A program made the position numbers and the translations under genes. The notes under the pieces are model-generated. The model did no database searches. It worked only from the letters and a program-made list of their open reading frames with translations, and had not been told where the DNA came from. Below are positions 7,354-13,434 of a DNA stretch of 17,964 nt, piece by piece. The DNA comes from Limiplasma sp964504385. GTDB lineage: Bacteria; Bacillota; Clostridia; Christensenellales; Aristaeellaceae. The stretch's first letter is position 1. Each line of letters opens with the position of its first letter. The DNA lies in NCBI GenBank assembly GCA_964504385.1, contig CAZDEF010000054.1:1-17964 (forward strand), read 5' to 3'.

Positions 7354-7944
7354 TCAGAAGGGCAGATAGACGATACGATCGTCCTCTGCTGCGGCGTCTG
7401 CCTGCAGAAAACAGTCGGGCTCGTGGCCGTTCACCACGCCCACCGCCTGCAGAAAGCTCTGCACCACGACCAATCCCACAAACTGCATGCCGCGCTTTTT
7501 CAGGTCGCGGGAGATCGCATCGCTCAGCGGCGAGGTAATGACCACCTCGTCGGGATCGCAGGGTGCGGCCTTTGCTTCGGTGAAGCTGTCCAGATACGCC
7601 GCGAAGCTGCCGTATTCCCACAGGATGATCAGATAGCACCGCGCGTTGCGCACGGCGGCTTCCATCTTCCTGCGGTTGCGGATCAGCCCTTTGTCCTGCA
7701 TCAGCGCCGCTATCTTTTCTTCCCCGTACTGTGCTATCTTATGCGGATCAAACCCATCGAATGCACGGCGGAAGTTTTCGCGCTTGGCAAGCACCACTTC
7801 CCACTTCAGGCCGGTTTGGAACGCCTCCAGCATCAGCGCTTCAAACAGCTTGACGTCGTCGCGCACGGGCACGCCCCATTCCTCGTCGTGGTAATGGATC
7901 AGCAGCTTGCCAACGGCCCAGCTACATCTGGTTGGTCTGTTCAT
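7354..7944 (-). CDS. tag: DNA-3-methyladenine glycosylase I
   Basis: This cytoplasmic enzyme removes 3-methyladenine from alkylated DNA and so starts base excision repair. The 196-residue product has the family zinc site: C7 and H19 (in HYHDEEWG) at the N-terminus, and H174 with C178 (HEPDC) near the C-terminus. The catalytic-pocket segment LEAFQTGLKW supplies E40 and W48, equivalent to E38 and W46 of E. coli Tag. RGMQFVGLVVVQSFLQAVGVVNGH matches the conserved C-terminal helix region. GGGAGGAAG upstream of the ATG is a good binding site. The gene starts 1 nt after the TPM gene stop and ends 5 nt before the permease start, so it lies in one operon with unrelated membrane genes. No repair gene accompanies it. 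Confidence 0.93.
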   Translation of the reverse strand: MNRPTRCSWAVGKLLIHYHDEEWGVPVRDDVKLFEALMLEAFQTGLKWEVVLAKRENFRRAFDGFDPHKIAQYGEEKIAALMQDKGLIRNRRKMEAAVRNARCYLIILWEYGSFAAYLDSFTEAKAAPCDPDEVVITSPLSDAISRDLKKRGMQFVGLVVVQSFLQAVGVVNGHEPDCFLQADAAAEDDRIVYLPF

Positions 7945-7945
7945 G

Positions 7946-8776
7946 TCAGAACTTCCTCCCGGCGCCGCCGCCGTGAGTCATGCCGCCGGACGAGGTGTGC
8001 ACGCCGCTGCCGCCGGAACGATGGCTGCTTCCGCCGCCGCCCGGCTGGGGCGGGGGCGCTTTGGGCGCGCGTACCGTGGTGGTGCGCAGGTAGTCGTCGG
8101 TCTGGCCGGTCAGCGTGCAGGCGGCATTGGCGGCCCTATCGTAGGAATAGGTGCTGCCCTTGAGGGCATAGCGCCCCTGCACGTTCTTGATGAACAGCAG
8201 CGCCAGCACCAGCGCAATCAGCCCGCACACCAGCACCTCGCTTGGGGTGAGCGATTTGTGGAAGGCCGTCAGCCGCTGGCCGGTCACCACATCGTAGCGG
8301 TACTGCCCTTCCGGGATGCCCGCCTGCACATAGCCGTACACGGCGTAGATCATCTGCTCCACGGCCCCGGCATAGTCGCCCTGCACGAGGCGATCGTAGC
8401 TGCTTTCATGTGCAGCCTCGATGCGCTCATCGGTCAGGTAGTCGATCATCACGCCGGTGGTGGAAAGATAGGGCGTGCGCTGATACATGTCGATGTAGTA
8501 GGCCGCGCCGCTGCGGTACTCGTCCAGCCCGTAGTCGCCCTGCTCATAGAAAGCATCGGCGGTCGCCTGCAGGCTGCCGCGGTCGTCCTCCGTGGTGAGC
8601 ACGGCAAAGTCCATATTCGTCTTTTCCTGAAACTGCAGGATCAGCGCTTCCAGTTCCGCCTCCTCGGCGGAAGTGAAAAGGTCAGCCTCGTCGGTCACAT
8701 GGGGCGTATCTGCCAGCGCAAGGGAGCTGAGGCACAGCAGGCACAGCGCCAGCACAAGGGAGAGCCGTTTCTTCAT
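7946..8776 (-). CDS. TPM-domain secreted membrane protein
   Basis: The 276-residue protein starts with a signal peptide (MKKRLSLVLALCLLCLSSLALA, probable cleavage near residue 22). A TPM domain follows (about 24-150; HVTDEADLFTSAEEAELEA, MDFAVLTTEDDRG, YYIDMYQRTPYLST). A membrane helix lies at about 191-210 (VLVCGLIALVLALLFIK). The tail is rich in Gly, Ser and His (GGGGSSHRSGGSG and GGMTHGGGAGRKF), as in many TPM_phosphatase proteins. Family members are variously linked to acid phosphatase activity, photosystem repair or membrane quality control; the role here is unknown. AAGGAGG before ATG 8776 fixes the start. It follows the zinc-ribbon gene by 17 nt, a pairing often seen in Firmicutes. Confidence 0.87.
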   Translation of the reverse strand: MKKRLSLVLALCLLCLSSLALADTPHVTDEADLFTSAEEAELEALILQFQEKTNMDFAVLTTEDDRGSLQATADAFYEQGDYGLDEYRSGAAYYIDMYQRTPYLSTTGVMIDYLTDERIEAAHESSYDRLVQGDYAGAVEQMIYAVYGYVQAGIPEGQYRYDVVTGQRLTAFHKSLTPSEVLVCGLIALVLALLFIKNVQGRYALKGSTYSYDRAANAACTLTGQTDDYLRTTTVRAPKAPPPQPGGGGSSHRSGGSGVHTSSGGMTHGGGAGRKF

Positions 8777-8793
8777 GCGTTCGTCCTCCTTGC

Positions 8794-9819
8794 TCACAGC
8801 AGAAAATAGCACAGCACGCAGCCGATGACGAAGACCGCCGCGCCGAAGCCCAGTGCGTGCAGGTACAGCTTCTTGCGGTCCAGCGGCAGCTTGCCGCACA
8901 CCTGACCGGTGCAGCCGTTCATGGCATAGTAGTAGGGATCGTCCTGATCGTGCTTGTTGGGGTAGGTGAGCACCCATGTGGGCAGCAGCACATAACGGCT
9001 GTCCATCTCGCGCATGCGGGCGGAGGGCTGGCCGTTGAAGCTGTCATACTGGATGCTGTCGTTCAGAAGCGGGCGCACATAGCCCTCGGCCTCCTGCTGG
9101 ATATCCACGGCGATATCGCCTTTGTCCACATCGCGCCGCTCAGCCAGAAAGCCGGACAGATAGGCGTCCTCAAAGGGCTTGGCGTTTTCCAGCGGGAAGG
9201 GGTGGATGCCGTCGGACAGCTTGCGGTTGGCCTTCTTCAGCGCGGGACGCAGGATATTGCGCAGGGTGATGCGGCCTTCGCGCCGCACATGGTAGTGCCG
9301 CGTGCTGGTGACGATCTCCTTGCCGGTATCGTGTACGCTCATGCGGCGGCCTTCGCCGTCCAGCACGCCGTCCAGCTCGCAGCGGGTGACGAAGTGGGGG
9401 TAGTACACACCGGTCATGCTTTCAGCCTGCGCGCGGCTGAAGAACGCCTTGGGCACATAGCGCTTGCCCTTCGTCCATTTCAGGAAGGCCTCCACCGCCT
9501 GCTCCTTGGACACGGTAAAGGGCAGTACCTCGTCGGGCTTCAGCTCGTCGGAAAACTGCTCCTGAAGCACCACGGGATTGTGGCAGTAGTAGCAGTGGGT
9601 GGCCGCCGTGGTGGCGGAGGTGACGATCTCGCTGCCGCAGGTGGGGCAGCGGTAGCACTGCTCGCCCTGTGCGCCGCTGTCAGCGGACTGGCGCTCGGTG
9701 GCGGTGAGCTGTTCCTGTGTATAGAGAGAATCGCAGAAGGGGCATTTCCACTGCTGCGTCTGCGGATCGAAAACCAGATGGCCGCCGCAGTTCGGGCACT
9801 GATAGATAACGCCTGCCAA
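8794..9819 (-). CDS. Double zinc-ribbon protein with C-terminal membrane anchor
   Basis: The 341-residue product begins with two predicted zinc ribbons: CPNC (8-11) with CPFC (26-29), and CPTC (58-61) with CYYC (76-79). A long soluble domain follows, then a single C-terminal helix (ALGFGAAVFVIGCVLCYFLL). It resembles Firmicutes proteins annotated as TFIIB-type zinc-ribbon-containing or PriA-like; helicase motifs are absent, so those names mislead. I chose TTG 9819 because GAGGTG (9826-9831) lies 6 nt upstream and the mapped -10 box leaves a 38-nt leader. The ATG at 9843 has no binding site and would leave only about 14 nt. It is first in the operon with TPM, tag and the permease. Function unknown. 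Confidence 0.8.
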   Translation of the reverse strand: MAGVIYQCPNCGGHLVFDPQTQQWKCPFCDSLYTQEQLTATERQSADSGAQGEQCYRCPTCGSEIVTSATTAATHCYYCHNPVVLQEQFSDELKPDEVLPFTVSKEQAVEAFLKWTKGKRYVPKAFFSRAQAESMTGVYYPHFVTRCELDGVLDGEGRRMSVHDTGKEIVTSTRHYHVRREGRITLRNILRPALKKANRKLSDGIHPFPLENAKPFEDAYLSGFLAERRDVDKGDIAVDIQQEAEGYVRPLLNDSIQYDSFNGQPSARMREMDSRYVLLPTWVLTYPNKHDQDDPYYYAMNGCTGQVCGKLPLDRKKLYLHALGFGAAVFVIGCVLCYFLL

Positions 9820-9850
9820 TGGTTTCACCTCGTTTGTGATCATTCGGGGA

Positions 9851-10672
9851 TTACGTCGTTTCTATTATAGCATCGTCATGGCTGAAAAACAATGAGCGCT
9901 GCGCCGCACGTGGCGTTTCGCCTGTAAAATCTTTGTAGACGCGGTGAAAGGTGCGCAGGCTGGAAAAGCCGCAGGCCGCCGCCACATCGATGAGAGAGAG
10001 GGAGGAATGCGCCAGCAGCTCCTGTGCGCGGATGCAGCGCAGGAAATTGACATAGCGCGGAAAGGGGCAGCCGATGCGGGCGTTGAACAGGTGGGAAAAG
10101 CGCCCCACGCTGTAGCCGAAATGCGCGGCGGCGTCCTGCAGACTGATGGGCTCGGCCGCATGATCCTGCAGATAGATGAGGATGCGCTTCATCAGGTCGC
10201 TCTCCGCATCGGCGGTGTTTTCGCGCAATCCCACGCGCTCCATCAGCAGGGCCAGCAGCGCCTCGCCCAGCGCGTTCACGAAGGGCTCGTTGTCGCGGTT
10301 GGCGGGATCGGCCATCATGCGCAGGATGCGGCGGCACTCCTTCATATCGCGCGCGTCCACGATGGAGCGGGCAAAGCTGTGTTGCTTGAGCTGGGCGCGC
10401 AGGGCGGGCACGGTGTTGAGCGGGATGGTGGCGATGTAGCAGCGGGAGGCCTCCGGCGTGGCGTAGCCATGCAGCATGTAGCTGGAATTGACAATCAGCA
10501 TGCCGCTTTCCACCAGCGTGGTCACGCCGTCCTGCAGCACGCTCAGCGCCCCGCTCTCCACATAGACCACCTCCACCGTGCTGTGAAAATGCGCCCAGCA
10601 ATGGTCGTTTTTGGATGACCAAGCCATGGCGCGGGTGTAGCTGTCGCGGGATAATTCATAGGTCTGCTGCAT
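9851..10672 (-). CDS. AraC-family transcriptional regulator with cupin sensor domain
   Basis: The 273-residue product is a DNA-binding regulator. Its N-terminal cupin-like domain (about 25-80) carries HFHSTVEVVYVESGALSV and a later HGYATPE, the usual AraC sensor pattern. The C-terminal double helix-turn-helix (about 165-265) contains ISLQDAAAHFGYSVGRFSHLF and SLIDVAAACGFSSLRTFHRVY with TGETPRAAQR at the end. ATG 10672 is chosen because GGAGG lies 9 nt upstream; an ATG seven codons earlier has no site. It is transcribed away from the sugar isomerase/dehydrogenase pair, so it probably controls that operon in response to a carbohydrate ligand. That link is inference from divergent placement. Confidence 0.9.
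   Translation of the reverse strand: MQQTYELSRDSYTRAMAWSSKNDHCWAHFHSTVEVVYVESGALSVLQDGVTTLVESGMLIVNSSYMLHGYATPEASRCYIATIPLNTVPALRAQLKQHSFARSIVDARDMKECRRILRMMADPANRDNEPFVNALGEALLALLMERVGLRENTADAESDLMKRILIYLQDHAAEPISLQDAAAHFGYSVGRFSHLFNARIGCPFPRYVNFLRCIRAQELLAHSSLSLIDVAAACGFSSLRTFHRVYKDFTGETPRAAQRSLFFSHDDAIIETT
9864..9892 (-). promoter_or_regulatory. Promoter of the zinc-ribbon / TPM / tag / permease operon
   Basis: On the minus strand TTGTTT (9887-9892), a 17-bp spacer and TATAAT (9864-9869) are seen, with TGC directly before TATAAT forming an extended -10. It lies inside the last codons of the araC-type gene on the same strand. The operon can therefore be expressed independently of that gene, and its start near 9857 supports the TTG start at 9819. 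Confidence 0.75.
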
Positions 10673-10720
10673 GGTGGGTCCCCTCCAGAACACGAAAAAT
10701 GGATAGCGGATTTTGGCACA

Positions 10721-10749
10721 ATCATATCACAAACTGACGCGACAGAAAA
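10721..10749 (-). promoter_or_regulatory. Possible promoter of the araC-type gene
   Basis: On the minus strand TATGAT (10721-10726) is a good -10, 17 bp downstream of a poor -35 (TTTTCT, 10744-10749). It overlaps the promoter of the divergent operon, so the two would compete or be controlled by the same bound regulator. Confidence 0.4.
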
Positions 10750-10767
10750 GCCCCTTTGTTTTATAAT
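10739..10767 (+). promoter_or_regulatory. Promoter of the sugar isomerase / dehydrogenase operon
   Basis: GCGACA (10739-10744; four of six bases match TTGACA), a 17-bp spacer and a perfect TATAAT (10762-10767) precede the gene. The weak -35 next to candidate regulator sites is what one expects of an activator-dependent promoter. Confidence 0.7.
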
Positions 10768-10799
10768 ACAATCACAATCGACAAGGAGGGATTCCTTAT

Positions 10800-11627
10800 A
10801 TGGAAAAACGTCCCGTTGCATATCAGGTGTATTCTGCCCGCGAAGAAGCCGCGAAGGATCTGGACGGCGTGCTGGGCGCTCTCAAGCAGATGGGGTATGA
10901 CGGTGTGGAGTTTGCCGGTTTCTACGGCCACACTGCGCAGCAGGTGAAGGAAATGCTGGACAAGCATGGTCTTGTCGCCATTTCCAGCCATGTACCCTTT
11001 GTGCAGATCGAGGCCGACATGTTCGGCGTGATCGCCTTCCATCAGGCCATCGGCTGCAAATACATTGCCGTGCCCTATCTGGACGAGGCCACCCGCCCCG
11101 GCGCGCCCGGCTTTGCCCACGCGCTGGCGGTCATCCATCAATTCGGCCGCCTGATGAAGGAAGCCGGCATGACGCTGCTGTACCACAATCACGATTTTGA
11201 GTTCGTGCAGCTCAGCGGCATGTACGGGTTGGATTTCCTGTATCAGGCTGCGCCTGCCGACGTGATCAAGACCGAGATTGACGTGTGCTGGGTGAAGTAC
11301 GCGGGCGAGGATCCCGCCGCTTACATCCGCAAGTACGCGGGCCGCTGCCCGGTGGTGCATCTGAAGGACTATGTGGGCGTGAAGGCGGAGGACGGCTCCA
11401 CTCCCTATGCGCTCATCGGTCTGGACGAGAACGAAAAGAAGGACGTGCAGGCCTTCGAGTTCCGCCCGGTGGGCTACGGCTGCCAGAATGTGGCCGAGGT
11501 GCTGGAAGCCGGCATCGAAAGCGGCGCAGAGTGGTTTGTGGTGGAGCAGGATCAGTCCGTGGGCCGCACACCGCTGGAAGCTGCGGAAATGAGCATTGGC
11601 ACCCTGAAAAAGCTGGGTTTGAAGTAA
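10800..11627 (+). CDS. Sugar phosphate isomerase/epimerase-like TIM barrel (AP endonuclease 2 family)
   Basis: The 275-residue protein belongs to the xylose-isomerase-like TIM barrel superfamily (COG1082). Typical segments are GALKQMGYDGVEFAGFYG near the N-terminus, LLYHNHDFEF (metal-site histidine and glutamate) at mid-length, IKTEIDVCWVKYAGEDPAAY, and VVHLKDYVG. Near the C-terminus EWFVVEQDQSVG supplies the last acidic ligand. Members isomerise, epimerise, dehydrate or cleave sugars and keto-sugars using a divalent metal. AAGGAGGG (10783-10790) sets the ATG. A Gfo/Idh dehydrogenase follows by 16 bp. Such pairs occur in inositol catabolism and in pathways that oxidise a glycoside at C3 and then eliminate; which applies here cannot be told. 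Regulation by the divergent AraC-type protein is likely. Confidence 0.85.
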   Translation: MEKRPVAYQVYSAREEAAKDLDGVLGALKQMGYDGVEFAGFYGHTAQQVKEMLDKHGLVAISSHVPFVQIEADMFGVIAFHQAIGCKYIAVPYLDEATRPGAPGFAHALAVIHQFGRLMKEAGMTLLYHNHDFEFVQLSGMYGLDFLYQAAPADVIKTEIDVCWVKYAGEDPAAYIRKYAGRCPVVHLKDYVGVKAEDGSTPYALIGLDENEKKDVQAFEFRPVGYGCQNVAEVLEAGIESGAEWFVVEQDQSVGRTPLEAAEMSIGTLKKLGLK

Positions 11628-11643
11628 AAGGAGGAACAGTACC

Positions 11644-12798
11644 ATGGCATTGGATATGAACAACTTTTCCACCGATATGACCAAGAAGGAAGCCATCTTC
11701 AGCGAGAAGAAGCTGCGCATCGGCTTCATCGGCACGGGCGGCATTGCCCATGCGCACATCAAGGCGTACCTGAACCAGCCCGATGTGGAGATCGTGGCGG
11801 CTTGCGATCTGATCCCCGGCAAGGCTGCGGAATTCCTGAAGGAATACGGCATCGAAGCGCCCACCTTTGAGGATGCGCACGAGATGCTGGAAACCGTGCC
11901 CATGGACGCGGTGAGCGTATGCGCCTACAACCGTTCCCACTGCAAGTGCACGGTGGACGCACTGGAGCACGGCCTGCATGTGCTGCTGGAGAAGCCCATG
12001 TCCGTGACGCTGGACGAGGCGGTGGAGATCTGCCGCGCTGAGAAGAAGAGCGGCAAGATCGTGTCTGTTGGCTTCCAGCCCCGTCTGGACGAGAACATGC
12101 AGATGATCAAGAAGATCGTGCAGTCCGGCGAGCTGGGCCGCGTGTACTATGTGCAGACCGGCGGCGGCCGCCGTCACGGTATCCCGGTCAGCTGGAGCGA
12201 GACCTTCATCGAGAATGACAAGGCCGGCTTGGGCGCTGTGGGCGACATCGGCTGCTATTCGCTGGACTTGGTGATGAACGCGCTGGGCAACCCCAAGCCG
12301 CTCACCGTCAGCGGCCGCGCGACGGATTTCTTCGGCACCACGCCCGAGGCTTATGCCGAGGTGGGCAAGCCCGAGTGCGCCAAGAAGTTCAGCGTGGATG
12401 ACTTTGCCTCCGCCTACATCCGTCTGGAAGGCGACATCATTCTGGACTTCCGCATTTCCTGGTACATGCACATGGATACGTCCGGCGACACGCTCATTCT
12501 GGGCACCAAGGGCGGTCTGCGCATTCCTTCCACCGAGTGCTGGAACGGCACCTTCGACAAGCCCATGACCGTGTATCACGACATCGCGGGCAAGCCTGTG
12601 GAGACGGTCATTCCGCTCATCGAGACCAATGCGGATCTGTGGGACAAGAAGATCCGTTCCTTCCTCAACGCCATCATCACTGGCGGCAAGGCGCCTGTTC
12701 CCACGGACGAGATCATTTACAATCAGGCCATCATTGACGGCATCTTCCGTTCCAGCAAGCTGGGTCACGAAGTGGAGATCAACATTCCGGAAATCTAA
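11644..12798 (+). CDS. Gfo/Idh/MocA family NAD(P)-dependent oxidoreductase
   Basis: The 384-residue protein starts with about 22 residues of extension, then a Rossmann fold. Its dinucleotide motif is GFIGTGGIAHAH (GTGGIA at 30-35), followed by VAACDL at the end of beta 2. The family motif EKP (116-118) supplies the probable catalytic lysine K117. GDIGCYSLDLV (200-210) corresponds to the substrate-binding GGVHxxD-type motif, with Cys-Tyr in place of the more usual Val-His. A beta-sheet C-terminal domain follows. Such enzymes oxidise hydroxyls of sugars or inositols. AAAGGAGG upstream fixes the ATG. It is the second gene after the TIM-barrel isomerase and is closed by a strong terminator, so the two form a compact unit. 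Confidence 0.92.
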   Translation: MALDMNNFSTDMTKKEAIFSEKKLRIGFIGTGGIAHAHIKAYLNQPDVEIVAACDLIPGKAAEFLKEYGIEAPTFEDAHEMLETVPMDAVSVCAYNRSHCKCTVDALEHGLHVLLEKPMSVTLDEAVEICRAEKKSGKIVSVGFQPRLDENMQMIKKIVQSGELGRVYYVQTGGGRRHGIPVSWSETFIENDKAGLGAVGDIGCYSLDLVMNALGNPKPLTVSGRATDFFGTTPEAYAEVGKPECAKKFSVDDFASAYIRLEGDIILDFRISWYMHMDTSGDTLILGTKGGLRIPSTECWNGTFDKPMTVYHDIAGKPVETVIPLIETNADLWDKKIRSFLNAIITGGKAPVPTDEIIYNQAIIDGIFRSSKLGHEVEINIPEI

Positions 12799-12814
12799 GG
12801 GCTTGAATTCTGAC

Positions 12815-12857
12815 ACGCGCCCTCTGAAGCTGCGAGGCTTTGGAGGGCGCGTTTTTT
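12815..12857 (+). terminator. Rho-independent terminator after the dehydrogenase gene
   Basis: ACGCGCCCTC (12815-12824) pairs perfectly with GAGGGCGCGT (12843-12852), with an inner AAGC/GCTT pairing, and a T tract runs to 12857. It lies 17 bp after the stop codon and ends the sugar operon. Confidence 0.93.
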
Positions 12858-13373
12858 GAAACAGATCATTTTTATTCATTGGGTTTTGTGGTAGGATGGT
12901 AGTGGGGGATAGTGCCTTCGTAACCCTACCAGTAGCCCAGCTCTGCCGAAGGCAGAAGTAGGGCGGTTCTCGCCGCGTTTGCGGAAGATAGATCACGCTC
13001 CTTAGCAAAGTCCCCCCCGTGGACGCGGGGGTCAAGGGGTTTACCCCTTGTTCATGCCAAAGCGACCGGGTCGAAGGGCAGGGCCCCTTCGACTTAAGGG
13101 AGCGGCGCGCAAGAACGTTCGATGTGGAGGGCAGGCGCGGCGCTTCAGCGCCGCGAATGTCCGGTGCTGCTGGGAGGCGGGGAGTCCAAAGGGGTGTCCC
13201 GGGGGGACCTGTGCGGGGCCTCCCCGACATCCCTCTGGCCCTAGCGGAGCGGGCACCGCTTCCGCTCAAGCCCAAAAAAAGCGTCAGCAAACCCACGCCG
13301 CGCACCAGCGCAACCCGCAAGGGGAGCAGCCTACCACCCGTGCGCGTGCACAGCGCCCACCCTCCTCCCCACA
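12858..13373. other. Gene-free region dense in nested perfect hairpins
   Basis: No credible coding sequence is seen, but the stretch is full of inverted repeats. CCCTAC/GTAGGG (12924-12929, 12958-12963) encloses TCTGCC-GAA-GGCAGA (12942-12956). CCCCCGT-GGAC-GCGGGGG lies at 13014-13031 (one G-T pair). CAAGGGG-TTTA-CCCCTTG is at 13033-13050. GTCGAAGGG/CCCTTCGAC is at 13070-13093. AGGGC/GCCCT (13128-13132, 13238-13242) encloses the 8-bp hairpin CGCGGCGC-TTCA-GCGCCGCG (13136-13155), then ATGTC/GACAT (13157-13161, 13226-13230), GGGAGGC/GCCTCCC (13172-13178, 13218-13224) and GTCCC/GGGAC (13196-13208). A last hairpin with one bulge lies at 13243-13266. From about 13270 the plus strand is C-rich and unstructured. 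It could be a structured RNA, a non-coding mobile repeat or a decayed element. Confidence 0.75.
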
Positions 13374-13403
13374 TTGCACCCACCCCCACAAATGTGATAC
13401 AAT
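13374..13403 (+). promoter_or_regulatory. Promoter of the exodeoxyribonuclease gene
   Basis: TTGCAC (13374-13379), an 18-bp spacer and TACAAT (13398-13403) with an upstream TGA (extended -10) precede the gene. The start codon is about 30 bp further on, with AAGGAGG at 13421-13427. Confidence 0.65.
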
Positions 13404-13434
13404 ACCCTCCGACAGCAATCAAGGAGGTTCCCCC

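Larger units (their letters stand above)
10717..10777 (+). promoter_or_regulatory. Candidate regulator half-sites (CACAA repeats) between divergent promoters
   Basis: CACAA occurs at 10717-10721, 10728-10732 and 10773-10777. The first two are 11 bp apart (one helical turn); the third is within the longer match TCACAA shared with the second. AraC-type proteins often bind direct repeats near one or two helical turns. The sites flank and overlap both promoters. The motif is short and could be chance. Confidence 0.3.

Noticed and set aside
12924..13266. CRISPR array
   Set aside because: The hairpins differ from one another in sequence and spacing. There are no regular repeats or spacers and no cas genes.
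11413..13422. Very long open frame (669 codons) on the minus strand
   Set aside because: It lies antisense to the isomerase and dehydrogenase genes and crosses a strong terminator and the hairpin region. It has no ribosome binding site and a composition typical of shadow frames in GC-rich DNA.
13048..13434. In-frame upstream extension of the exonuclease gene
   Set aside because: The extra 129 residues are low-complexity translation of the hairpin region. A promoter and a strong AAGGAGG site stand directly before ATG 13435, which gives the normal ExoA N-terminus.
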